Source: a virus. From it: DNA of 64,000 bases. This document shows, in pieces, positions 31,445 through 39,768 of the stretch; position 1 is the first letter of the stretch; every line of letters begins with the position of its first letter. The notes beneath the pieces are model-generated. The model was not told the DNA's origin, searched no databases, and saw only the letters and a list, made by a program, of their open reading frames with translations. A program made the position numbers and the translations under genes. The DNA lies in the IMG/VR virus record IMGVR_UViG_3300032325_000432, positions 1 to 64,000 of that record; one strand, 5' to 3'.

Positions 31445-32326
31445 ATGGCTGTTCCGTTTATGTTTGTCGATGGTAATTTGACGCTGGTTCTTAACAACCA
31501 GAGTTATCAGGTGTTGCCAGATCATATCAACTATAAGTTGATTCTGGAAAGACTCCCTACTGCTACGGCAGAGGAACTGTTGGAAGTTGTTGATGTTCAA
31601 AAGGCTGTTGCTACTTTCAGCGATGGTCTTGTGGAGATCAAGAATGGACAGGTTCTTTATGAGGGAGAGGAAGTACATGGTAGTATCAGCAAGCGTATTC
31701 TGGAGTTTATGAGCAAGGGATTGCCGTTTCAGCCCCTTGTTAATTTCCTGAATAATCTCATGGAAAATCCAAGTATGCAGAGTCAGAAGGAACTGTATGA
31801 TTTCTTGGAGCATGAGCATCTACCTATCACTGAGGATGGTTTCTTCCTCGCTTATAAGGCTGTTCGTTCAGACTTTAAAGATAAGTACAGAGGAGTTTTT
31901 GACAACAGGGTTGGTCAGGTCTGCCAAATGCAACGAGCAAAGGTAGACGATGATCGTGGTCGTGGTTGTTCTAATGGACTTCATGCTGGAGCATTGAATT
32001 ATGTTGCTGGCTATGGTAGTCTGGAGGCTGGCGACCGCATCGTTATCGTCAAGATTAATCCCAAGGATGTTGTGAGTGTTCCTAGCGATTGTAACTATGA
32101 AAAGCTCCGCACTTGTCGCTACGAAGTAGTTGGTGAGTATGAGGGTGAATTGCTCAAGCCTCTTTATAAGGCTGATTTTAGTCAGGACGATTACGAAGAT
32201 GATGACGATGATTATCTGAATGACTACGATGAAAGCTATTGGGATCAGTTCGATGATGAGGACGAGGATGAGGACGAGGATGAGATGGATGACGAAGATG
32301 TGGACAATAATGGTTTCTATAGGTAA
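31445..32326 (+). CDS. rIIB: rIIB-like protein with acidic tail
   Basis: 293 aa. The central region LPITEDGFFLAYKAVRSDF and CSNGLHAGALNYVAGYG match the rIIB family. The last 60 residues are very acidic (DDDDD, EDEDEDEDE) with little hydrophobicity. It works with rIIA in T4. Placed directly behind its own promoter. The acidic tail could be a charge-mimic or a disordered region. Confidence 0.88.
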   Translation: MAVPFMFVDGNLTLVLNNQSYQVLPDHINYKLILERLPTATAEELLEVVDVQKAVATFSDGLVEIKNGQVLYEGEEVHGSISKRILEFMSKGLPFQPLVNFLNNLMENPSMQSQKELYDFLEHEHLPITEDGFFLAYKAVRSDFKDKYRGVFDNRVGQVCQMQRAKVDDDRGRGCSNGLHAGALNYVAGYGSLEAGDRIVIVKINPKDVVSVPSDCNYEKLRTCRYEVVGEYEGELLKPLYKADFSQDDYEDDDDDYLNDYDESYWDQFDDEDEDEDEDEMDDEDVDNNGFYR

Positions 32327-32333
32327 GTAGACA

Positions 32334-32415
32334 AGGTGGTGTTTGGTAACTTGTAAGATAGCACCTTTATAGTTTATGCTATCGTGCAATAACGGTTCGA
32401 TTCCGTTACCATCTT
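32334..32415 (+). tRNA. tRNA-like element, possibly degenerate
   Basis: Acceptor AGGTGGT (32334-32340) pairs with ACCATCT (32408-32414) and the T arm AACGG-TTCGATT-CCGTT is perfect. The middle does not fold as a normal anticodon arm: GATAGCA/TGCTATC makes a 7-bp stem around a 13-base loop, so no anticodon can be assigned. Perhaps a decayed tRNA or a tRNA-mimic RNA. 82 bases, downstream of rIIB. Confidence 0.45.
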
Positions 32416-32493
32416 TTAAGATATTGCTTTTGATGGTAGTGTTTACTGTCCCAATATCAAAATTGTAGGTAGGAAGTGGAAAAAGGAAAACAA

Positions 32494-33633
32494 ATGTTTA
32501 GCGATACTTTGGCTTTTAATCCGTTCGATAAGACTCATAGTGCCATTGGAACAAGAGATCAGATTACTTTACGAAATAAGTTTTTTGATTCTTTTGGTGG
32601 TCAGCAGATTTTCTGCTACAACGGTGATCCCCGCAAGAAGATCAGTAGTATGAATCATACAGATCATCTTACTACTGTTGCTATTGCCAATGATAGTCAA
32701 GGTGCTGATGCTTACTTCTATGTTAATGGTGGACGTAAGCAGTATGCTATTAGTAGAATTCGTGCTTGTTTTGTTGATATGGACGCTGGGCGAGATGATC
32801 AGGGTCGTTATTTTAAGCCCAGTATTGTCATGCAGAAGAAAAAGGAATTCTTGGATCAGATCAATAACTTTCCAGTAAAGCCAAGCTGGGTTGTTGATAC
32901 TCGTAATGGTTATCAGTGCTATTGGATTCTAAACCAAAACAATATGAATCCTAACAAGACTTATTGGAATGGTATTCAAAAGAAACTCGTAAACCACTTC
33001 GGTGGTGATGCCCGAGCTATTAAGATCAATCAGATTTATCGTATCCCTTATACTTGGTGGAGAAAGGGTTGGGAGGGTAAGCAACCTTACTTTACCAGTA
33101 TTTTGTCAGGATCAACTGGTGATTGGGTAAATATTGAACAGCTTAAAGAAGCTCTTGATGGAGTGTCTGCTGTTGTTAATATTGTTGCCAATAAGACCAG
33201 CGATGAATGGTTTAAGGAATATGCTAAGGCTTATAAGAGGTCTGATGTTACTGGAGTTCCAGTATCGGTTAATGTTGCAACAAACATTCTGAATCAGATG
33301 AAAGCTTTGAATCCTGAGACATATACAAATAGCACAGAAAATATCAAACCGATTTATGGGTATGCTAGTGGTAATGTCTTTCAAAAGGCTTATGGTGATC
33401 CCATGCCAGTATCTCCTGCGACTGAGGACGATACAGATGCCCTTGGATCGCTTCCTGTTGATGCTGGAGGCGAGGATTTAGATCTTGACGGTTCACAGAC
33501 CAAGCTTTTAAAGACGGTCGTGGAGTTCCTTAATCAAGTCTCAACTCCCCTCTACTTTAGCAATAACAGATTCTTGTCTAATGCTGCTAAAGAACTAGCG
33601 TCTAAGATTAGTGACAAATTTTGTATCGGATGA
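32494..33633 (+). CDS. RepB/AEP-like DNA primase
   Basis: ATG 32494 after AAAAAGGAAAACAA; the GTG at 32476 lies inside that site. RIRACFVDMDAGRD provides the hhDhD active site of archaeo-eukaryotic primases, WVVDTRNGYQCYWIL and KINQIYRIPYTWW are the next conserved blocks of the RepB-primase family. It would make primers for replication. No helicase domain is seen; the C-terminal 130 residues are less conserved and may bind a partner. Confidence 0.75.
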   Translation: MFSDTLAFNPFDKTHSAIGTRDQITLRNKFFDSFGGQQIFCYNGDPRKKISSMNHTDHLTTVAIANDSQGADAYFYVNGGRKQYAISRIRACFVDMDAGRDDQGRYFKPSIVMQKKKEFLDQINNFPVKPSWVVDTRNGYQCYWILNQNNMNPNKTYWNGIQKKLVNHFGGDARAIKINQIYRIPYTWWRKGWEGKQPYFTSILSGSTGDWVNIEQLKEALDGVSAVVNIVANKTSDEWFKEYAKAYKRSDVTGVPVSVNVATNILNQMKALNPETYTNSTENIKPIYGYASGNVFQKAYGDPMPVSPATEDDTDALGSLPVDAGGEDLDLDGSQTKLLKTVVEFLNQVSTPLYFSNNRFLSNAAKELASKISDKFCIG

Positions 33634-33640
33634 GGGTTTA

Positions 33641-33677
33641 GTGTCAGGGGTATTGGAAATTCCATACCCTTTGACAC
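33641..33677 (+). terminator. Strong hairpin after primase
   Basis: GTGTCAGGGGTAT at 33641-33653 pairs with ATACCCTTTGACAC (33664-33677) apart from a small internal mismatch. No T-run follows, so it may protect or regulate mRNA rather than terminate. The ribosome site AAAGGAG lies 11 bases after it. Confidence 0.5.
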
Positions 33678-33699
33678 AACCACATAAAGGAGAAAACAA

Positions 33700-33957
33700 A
33701 TGGGCAGACATATCAATCCTCTTTTACAGCTTTTATTGACTGATGAAGAGGCTAAGAAGAAATTTATTGAACTAATGAATGAGTCGGGATCAGCAAGAGA
33801 TCTTTACTATTATTTTGAAAAGAATACTTTTTATGGCAATAAGTATTATCTTAGTTGGCAAACAATTTGTAATGTCATAAGAAGATTAGGCTTTAAGGGT
33901 CGTAGAGGACGCAATCGTAAGAATGTAACTTCTCAAAATAGATATAGCTATAGGTAA
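33700..33957 (+). CDS. Small HTH-like DNA-binding protein, 85 aa
   Basis: AAAGGAG precedes ATG 33700. Helices with SWQTICNVIRRLGFKGRRGRNRKN, a helix-turn-helix-like and then a basic tail. A possible transcription regulator. Not named. Confidence 0.55.
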   Translation: MGRHINPLLQLLLTDEEAKKKFIELMNESGSARDLYYYFEKNTFYGNKYYLSWQTICNVIRRLGFKGRRGRNRKNVTSQNRYSYR

Positions 33958-33962
33958 ATTCT

Positions 33963-34352
33963 ATGCACGAAGATTATGAGGATGACAGTTATGATGATGA
34001 TAATAGTCAAGAAAATTTAGAGAGTCATTACAAGCATTATTTCAAATTTGATGCCGATGCGTGGGATGCTTGGAGTAAGTGGTTGTCTGATGCTCTTAAA
34101 AGCTCTATTGACTCTTCGCCAAACGTGTGGTATGCTTATGGTTTTCCTGTGAATAGTTATTTCTCCGATACTGTCAAGGATAACTCCTTCCAGTATTTGG
34201 GGAATAACTATCAGGATGTGTCAATATGGAAAAAGAAATATTCTGTATTTAGTCCATTTAATATCATCTATACCAAACATATAGAATCAAATGCAAAACA
34301 CTTTCTTAAACAGCCACATTACTATAAAGGACTATTTGATATATTGAACTAA
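33963..34352 (+). CDS. Hypothetical protein with acidic start, 129 aa
   Basis: The first 20 residues are acidic (EDYEDDSYDDD), the rest aromatic (AWDAWSKWL, NVWYAYG). One base separates it from the next gene. Not recognised. Confidence 0.58.
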   Translation: MHEDYEDDSYDDDNSQENLESHYKHYFKFDADAWDAWSKWLSDALKSSIDSSPNVWYAYGFPVNSYFSDTVKDNSFQYLGNNYQDVSIWKKKYSVFSPFNIIYTKHIESNAKHFLKQPHYYKGLFDILN

Positions 34353-34353
34353 T

Positions 34354-34761
34354 ATGAAAAATAACAAATTTGAGATAACGGATATAGATAAGTTTGTCGA
34401 ATGTTCTAGAGTTCTGGTGTTTGACTGCATGGGAAAAGATCAAACATCTCGCTTGGATGATATGAAATATACTTTGTCAGAACTTTCAGAAGAAGAAAGG
34501 AATGAATTAAATGAAGTATTAAGCCAAGAGGAAGCTATGAGTATATGCAAGCTTTTTTTACGCCAATATGATGATAACAAATTTATCGTAAGCAACAAAC
34601 AGTATGCAAAACTCATTGATTCCTTAAATACCAGACTTGTCAGTAATATGTTAAATAATCTGGTTAACAGGGGATTGTTAGAAACAGCTTTTGATCATGA
34701 GTCTAATGACTTCATCTTTTGGGTAAAAGAAAATGAAAATAAAGAAGATAAAAAATCTTAA
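34354..34761 (+). CDS. WDDES-family protein (paralogue 3), 135 aa
   Basis: Ends with LLETAFDHESNDFIFW, the same C-terminal pattern as the genes at 16993 and 17354, with a helical N-terminus of different sequence. It overlaps the RuvA-III-like gene by 29 bases. Function unknown. Confidence 0.6.
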   Translation: MKNNKFEITDIDKFVECSRVLVFDCMGKDQTSRLDDMKYTLSELSEEERNELNEVLSQEEAMSICKLFLRQYDDNKFIVSNKQYAKLIDSLNTRLVSNMLNNLVNRGLLETAFDHESNDFIFWVKENENKEDKKS

Positions 34762-35149
34762 ACCACTAGAGTGTATCGCAGACTTGCGGTACAGGTGTTC
34801 TTCTTGTGGAATAGATCATTGGATATCTATTAAAGAAGCAAGAACCCAAGGATTCATAATCGTGTGTGATTGTGCTTCCTTATTAAAAGTAAAAGTCATT
34901 AAAGACATTAAAATTGTATATCACGAAAATGTCGTAGCACAGCCAAAACATAGTAGTCTGGCTACTGTGGTGGTCATTGAAAAAACAGATGAGAAAATTA
35001 TCAAACAGGCTTGTTCTGCTTTAAATACATACGGATTTACAGCACAAGAATCTATGGCAATGGCATTGAAACATACCGAAAAAGAAGTTTTTACAGACGT
35101 TAAATCACTTATTGAGAAGATTTTATCTAACTTGGAGAATATTACATGA
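34733..35149 (+). CDS. Zinc-ribbon protein with RuvA domain III-like tail
   Basis: 138 aa. CSSCG at 22-26 and CDC at 45-47 form a zinc site. The last 50 residues (about 85-135) follow the RuvA domain III pattern: AL-x-x-x-GF-x-x-QES-x-x-x-x-x-K, then a variable turn and LIEKIL. Domain III is the part of RuvA that docks on RuvB. The gene ends in an ATGA overlap with ruvB. No DNA-binding RuvA domains I/II are visible, so this looks like a separate adaptor that recruits RuvB. Confidence 0.6.
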   Translation: MKIKKIKNLKPLECIADLRYRCSSCGIDHWISIKEARTQGFIIVCDCASLLKVKVIKDIKIVYHENVVAQPKHSSLATVVVIEKTDEKIIKQACSALNTYGFTAQESMAMALKHTEKEVFTDVKSLIEKILSNLENIT

Positions 35150-36057
35150 GCCTTTCTAGACCTTCTAAATTCACAGACATTATTGGACAACAAACGGTTA
35201 TTAACAGACTAAAGATTGTGGTTGCTGGCTGCAATAAGTCTGATGCTGTTATGCCTCATATTTTAATAGACGGGCCTCCTGGCCTTGGAAAAACAACAAT
35301 GGCTAGTGCAATAGCTAATGAACTTAATGTTAATCTATATACTATTAATGCTGCTACTGTTCGTAGTGTTAAGAATATTTTACCATATATCATGGGGATG
35401 TCTCCTAGATCAGTTCTGTTTATTGACGAAATTCACAGACTACCCAAGATTGTAGAAGAGTTTTTGTATCCTGTAATGGAAGATTTTGTTTTAAATATCT
35501 TGGTCAAAGATGCTGAAGATAAGGATAAGCCAGAAACTATTAATTTGCCAATGTTTACTTTGGTAGGAGCCACAACTAGTGGTGGTAGTCTAAGCCAACC
35601 TTTCTATGATAGGTTTACTATTAAGGAACACTTGTCCTATTATAGTGTAGATGAGTTAGCTAAACTAGCAAAGTCGAACGCACAAAAGATTGGATTACTG
35701 ATTGACGACAACAATCTGTTAGAAATAGCAAAAAGAAGCAAAGGCACTCCAAGAATACTAAATTCAAGATTGATGTGGTATAAAAACTATTCATCTTTCT
35801 ATGAAGATAAGCCTATTGTGGATATTGATGATGTATTTGCCAATCAAGGAATAGATAGTCTAGGGCTGGATACGAATGATCGTATGTATATTGAAGCACT
35901 AAGAAAGTCTAAGGGAAGTCCTCTTGGTCTGAAAAGTATTTCAGCAATGACGGGGATAGCTATCGAAACCATTGAGAATAACATTGAGCCATTTTTAGTT
36001 CGTATGGGGTATGTAGTTAGGACGCAAAAGGGAAGAGTAATAGGTTCTATTCCATGA
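35146..36057 (+). CDS. ruvB: RuvB-like Holliday-junction branch-migration ATPase
   Basis: 303 aa. Walker A GPPGLGKTT (43-51), Walker B LFIDEIHRL (91-99), sensor 1 GATTSGGSLS (141-150) followed by QPFYDRF with the arginine finger near 156, and a C-terminal winged helix. The GATT-x-x-GSL-x-x-P-x-x-DRF signature is that of RuvB rather than other AAA proteins. RuvB drives branch migration. Slightly shorter than the bacterial enzyme (about 335 aa). Confidence 0.9.
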   Translation: MSLSRPSKFTDIIGQQTVINRLKIVVAGCNKSDAVMPHILIDGPPGLGKTTMASAIANELNVNLYTINAATVRSVKNILPYIMGMSPRSVLFIDEIHRLPKIVEEFLYPVMEDFVLNILVKDAEDKDKPETINLPMFTLVGATTSGGSLSQPFYDRFTIKEHLSYYSVDELAKLAKSNAQKIGLLIDDNNLLEIAKRSKGTPRILNSRLMWYKNYSSFYEDKPIVDIDDVFANQGIDSLGLDTNDRMYIEALRKSKGSPLGLKSISAMTGIAIETIENNIEPFLVRMGYVVRTQKGRVIGSIP

Positions 36058-36347
36058 TAACTAAATATGACATCATATACTTTATAGTCTGCGTAAACTG
36101 CTATGTAATTGGCTATTTAATAGGTAAGACTGCCCACAATACTAAAGACATTGGTGTATTTAAAGATGCTAAGAGAGCTAAACAAAATAGTCCAATACAC
36201 AGTGTTGTGTCTATAGATGAGACAAAAGTAGTCACGAATATAAACACAGACAATCTAGTAAAAAAATATGAGGAACTTGGAGATAAGACAGTATCTAACG
36301 ACAATATCTCAGGCTCAATTAGTAAGTTAAAAAACATGAAACAATAA
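36054..36347 (+). CDS. Membrane-anchored protein, 97 aa
   Basis: Starts inside ruvB's stop (ATGA). A membrane helix at about residues 7-25, then a polar tail with Asn/Thr/Asp. Function unknown. Confidence 0.58.
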   Translation: MITKYDIIYFIVCVNCYVIGYLIGKTAHNTKDIGVFKDAKRAKQNSPIHSVVSIDETKVVTNINTDNLVKKYEELGDKTVSNDNISGSISKLKNMKQ

Positions 36348-36375
36348 CTGTTTCTGGAAAATATGGAGATAAATT

Positions 36376-37380
36376 ATGAGTGGACGAGGCTTAGACGTTG
36401 GTACTAGTTATATAGTATGTGCCGAACAAAAAGGTAAAGATGTAGTATATAAAGACTTTAGAGATGCTTTCTATATTATCAAGCCTACCACTCCAGTAGC
36501 ATCTAAAATGATAGAAAAGGGATTGGCCGGAAAAACTTTTATTAAAGATTCTGACGGATCATTTGTTCTATTGGGCAAGGATGCTATAGAAAAGGCTATC
36601 GAAAGAAATGATACAGCTAAAAGACCGATGTATAGAGGTGTCGTTTCTGCTAAAGAAAAGGATGCAAAAAGAATACTTGCATTTATTCTTAAAGAAGTTG
36701 CTGGACAAGCATCTGAAAAGGATGAAAAAATTGTCTTTTGCGTACCAGCACAACCAGTAGACCAAGAAGATGACGATTTTGATGTAGGATATCATGAAGA
36801 TATCGTAAAATCAATACTATCTGATTGTGGATATGTTCCAAAAGCTATAAATGAAGCAGAAGCTCTCTGCTATGCTGAACTTGAGGATAGCGACTATACT
36901 GGAATTGGTATTAGTTGTGGTGCGGGTATGACTAATATCTGCGTTATGTTAAACGGAGAACCAACCGTTGTATTCTCTACTACTAAATCTGGAGACTGGG
37001 TTGATCGAATGAGTGCCGTCGCTACTGGAGAACAAGATAGTGTTGTTCAGGTAGAGAAAGAGGGTGGGGATTTTACTATTGGACAACCTAATAGCAGTAA
37101 TATTTTAGCAGCTGTTTCTGTTTATTATGAAAGACTGATAGATTATACTACTAAAAATCTTACTATGGCTTTGTCTAACCATAAGTCTCTACCTAAATTT
37201 AAGGACCCATTAACCATAGTGATCGCTGGTGGCACTTCTCAGGCAAAGGGTTATGTGGATTATTTTAGATCTAGTCTGGAGAAACAAGGGTTCCCTTTGA
37301 ATGTAAAAGAAATCAAGCAAGCTAAAGATCCTCTACATTCTGTTGCTCGGGGCTGTTTAATAGCCTCTCAAGTACTTTGA
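36376..37380 (+). CDS. Actin-like ATPase (ParM/MreB/Hsp70 superfamily)
   Basis: 334 aa. GLDVGTSYIV near the start is phosphate loop 1, GIGISCGAGMTNICVM near residue 178 phosphate loop 2, and IVIAGGTSQAKGY near 286 the adenosine motif. Filament-forming actins of this class segregate plasmids or position phage DNA. It lacks the length and tail of Hsp70, so it is an actin-like filament protein or a small sugar kinase-like relative. A phage role in genome positioning is inference. Confidence 0.78.
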   Translation: MSGRGLDVGTSYIVCAEQKGKDVVYKDFRDAFYIIKPTTPVASKMIEKGLAGKTFIKDSDGSFVLLGKDAIEKAIERNDTAKRPMYRGVVSAKEKDAKRILAFILKEVAGQASEKDEKIVFCVPAQPVDQEDDDFDVGYHEDIVKSILSDCGYVPKAINEAEALCYAELEDSDYTGIGISCGAGMTNICVMLNGEPTVVFSTTKSGDWVDRMSAVATGEQDSVVQVEKEGGDFTIGQPNSSNILAAVSVYYERLIDYTTKNLTMALSNHKSLPKFKDPLTIVIAGGTSQAKGYVDYFRSSLEKQGFPLNVKEIKQAKDPLHSVARGCLIASQVL

Positions 37381-37393
37381 GAATTAACCGCTT

Positions 37394-37795
37394 ATGTTAA
37401 GTGGGTTAAGTCTATTTTATCAACAATCTCAAAGATCTTCAAAATGGAAAAAAGTAAGAGCAGAGCATCTTAAACAGTACCCGTCGTGTGCTGCTTGTGG
37501 AAATACCGATGGTCTAGAAGTTCATCATATAGAACCAGTTAGTGTTAATCCAGATAGGGAACTAGACCCAACCAATCTTATTACTTTGTGCTCAAAATAT
37601 TGTCATTTTTATATAGGGCATTTAATGGATTATACTAGTTGGAATATTGATGTTATAGAAGACTCTAGGGTGTATTTTAATAAGGTATCTAATAGACCTT
37701 ATAAAATCAGGACTACAAATTATGAGAAACATAGTAATTTGTATTATTTCTTTCTTTCTTGGTTCAATTGTTTTGGGCGGAACAATAGAGAATAA
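37394..37795 (+). CDS. HNH endonuclease
   Basis: CAACGNTDGLEVHHIEPVS and the following LDPTNLITLCSKYCH make an HNH-type nuclease with a zinc pair. It overlaps the trypsin gene by 74 bases, a long overlap that suggests insertion of a compact gene or a start-site shift. Homing or junction-cutting function cannot be separated. Confidence 0.78.
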   Translation: MLSGLSLFYQQSQRSSKWKKVRAEHLKQYPSCAACGNTDGLEVHHIEPVSVNPDRELDPTNLITLCSKYCHFYIGHLMDYTSWNIDVIEDSRVYFNKVSNRPYKIRTTNYEKHSNLYYFFLSWFNCFGRNNRE

Positions 37796-38480
37796 AGACA
37801 AAGATAATAAGCACATAGAGTATGCAAAAGGTTTTAAGTACGTATATAAAATTTCTGGAGAATATGAGGACAGTTCTAATACTGCTTTTTATGCTTCTGC
37901 CGTTGCAATAGATCCAGAATGGATATTAACCGCTGCTCATGTTGTTACTAACGTGAGATCAGGTTATATCACACAAGAGGATGGCACGCGTAATACTATT
38001 AAAAAATTCATATGTCATAGTGATTTTAAAGACCATAACTTTGGCTACTATGATATCGCTTTGTGCCGATTAGAAAAAAAATTATCTTTAGATTTCTATC
38101 CAGAACTATACTCCCAAAAAGACGAACCTGGGAAAGTTTGTTCTATCTCTGGATTTGGTAATACTGGAACTTTTATAGCTGGGGCTTCTGTAGCCGATGG
38201 TATTAAAAGAGCTGGTTCTAATATTGTTGATCAAATTGATAGACATCTACTCATATGTTCTCCATCCATACAAAGCAATAAAACAGATTTGGAATTTCTA
38301 ATAGCTAATGGAGATAGTGGTGGAGGATTATTTATTTCTAATAAGTTAGCCGGTATTAACTCTTGCGTAATATCTCCTGACAAAAAAACAGACTCATCTT
38401 ATGGAGATAGGAGTGGTCATACTAGAATTAGTGTATTTAAGGAATGGATTATTAAAACTATAGAAACAGAAAGAAAATAA
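37722..38480 (+). CDS. Secreted trypsin-like serine protease
   Basis: 252 aa with a signal peptide (residues 1-20, hydrophobic, ending GG). Catalytic His73 in ILTAAHVV, Asp111 in YYDIALCRLE and Ser199 in NGDSGGGLF are all in place. It would act outside the cytoplasm. The pair of this gene and the subtilisin just behind it is unusual for a phage. Confidence 0.9.
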   Translation: MRNIVICIISFFLGSIVLGGTIENKDKDNKHIEYAKGFKYVYKISGEYEDSSNTAFYASAVAIDPEWILTAAHVVTNVRSGYITQEDGTRNTIKKFICHSDFKDHNFGYYDIALCRLEKKLSLDFYPELYSQKDEPGKVCSISGFGNTGTFIAGASVADGIKRAGSNIVDQIDRHLLICSPSIQSNKTDLEFLIANGDSGGGLFISNKLAGINSCVISPDKKTDSSYGDRSGHTRISVFKEWIIKTIETERK

Positions 38481-38482
38481 TT

Positions 38483-39400
38483 ATGCTACGAAGAAAAAAA
38501 GTATCACTATTCCCATATATAAGAGAAGATGTTAGTAGTTTATCATCTCAGGGACAGACATATGGATGGGAAATACAAAAGCTTAATGTAACAAGTGCTT
38601 GGTTAAAAACCAAAGGAGAGGATGTTGTTGTTGCAGTATTAGACACTGGTTGTGATCTCGATCATGATGATCTTAAGTCTAATCTATTGCAAGGTATAAA
38701 TATAGTCAACAAAAAACAAGACCCTATTGACAGAGCGGGTCACGGAACTCATGTTGCTTCAACAATTGCAGCAGCAGATAATGGCAGCGGAATGGTTGGT
38801 GTCGCACCAAGAGCCAAGATAGTGCCAGTTAAAGTCTTAGGAGACGATGGGCATGGAGATTTAAAACATGTCACAGAGGGCATTATATGGGCCGCAGACA
38901 GAGGTGTAGACTTCATTACCATGAGTCTGGGGTCTCCATCTCCAGCAACTCAATTACAAAATGCTCTAGAATACGCACATAAAAAAGGATGTATAGTATT
39001 CTGTGCTGCTGGAAACTCTGGTGAGAATTCTGAAATAATGTATCCGGCTAAATATGATTATTGTATAGCAATAGGTGCTGTGGATGAGTCCTTAAATAGA
39101 ACATCATTTTCTTGCAGCGGAGAAGAATTAGATTTCTTAGCTCCTGGTCAAAATATATTAGGTTGTGTGCCAAACAATAGTTATGCTATAATGTCTGGTA
39201 CGAGCATGAGCAACCCATTTGCTACAGGTTGTGCTGCTTTGTTAAAAGCATACTTTAAAAGGACCGGAGATCTTGGAAAACTTAAAACCGTAGATGACTA
39301 CATTTCATATTTTAAGACTAGTGCTATTCCGCTTAAGAATAAAAAATACACATCTATCAAAAAGTATGAAGGTTACGGCATTATTAATCCAGCATTTTGA
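38483..39400 (+). CDS. Subtilisin-family (S8) serine protease
   Basis: 305 aa. Catalytic Asp54 in AVLDTGCD, His87 in GHGTHVAS, oxyanion Asn178 in AAGNSG and Ser241 in SGTSMSNP. No classical signal peptide; a basic start (LRRKKVSLF) precedes a short N-terminal region. Cleaves proteins, perhaps host-surface or virion proteins. Two bases separate it from the trypsin gene. Its end overlaps the leftward gene by 28 bases. Confidence 0.92.
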   Translation: MLRRKKVSLFPYIREDVSSLSSQGQTYGWEIQKLNVTSAWLKTKGEDVVVAVLDTGCDLDHDDLKSNLLQGINIVNKKQDPIDRAGHGTHVASTIAAADNGSGMVGVAPRAKIVPVKVLGDDGHGDLKHVTEGIIWAADRGVDFITMSLGSPSPATQLQNALEYAHKKGCIVFCAAGNSGENSEIMYPAKYDYCIAIGAVDESLNRTSFSCSGEELDFLAPGQNILGCVPNNSYAIMSGTSMSNPFATGCAALLKAYFKRTGDLGKLKTVDDYISYFKTSAIPLKNKKYTSIKKYEGYGIINPAF

Positions 39401-39768
39401 ACACCCTTGATATCAAACAGGTTATCTAGTACCTCTTTAGATAGTCTGGCGTCTCTCTTAGCTCTTTGGATTTCTGTATCCTGAACATATTTTAGATATC
39501 TATTATACCTATTGATCTGTTGTTTAGTATAATATGATCCAACTCTAGCAGTATCATTAAAAATTTCTATATTATGAGCTTTTGCATTATTAATCCTAGC
39601 TTCTGATGATTTTAAGATAAAATTGCCTTTGGCTTCTATCTCTTTAGCTGGAGCATAGGCAGAGTTAACAAAATTTTCTATGTTCAACATAGGGTATGGG
39701 TTCTGAGCCTCTGCATAACCAGATAGCATTAAAAATGACAACAAGGAAAAAGATATTATATATCTCAT
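39373..39768 (-). CDS. Secreted protein, 131 aa
   Basis: Signal peptide at residues 1-21 (LLSFLMLSGYAEA), then a helical, charged mature part that may be coiled. It is the last gene of the leftward glycan operon, overlapping its upstream neighbour by 4 bases and the subtilisin gene on the other strand by 28. Function unknown. Confidence 0.65.
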   Translation of the reverse strand: MRYIISFSLLSFLMLSGYAEAQNPYPMLNIENFVNSAYAPAKEIEAKGNFILKSSEARINNAKAHNIEIFNDTARVGSYYTKQQINRYNRYLKYVQDTEIQRAKRDARLSKEVLDNLFDIKGVQNAGLIMP

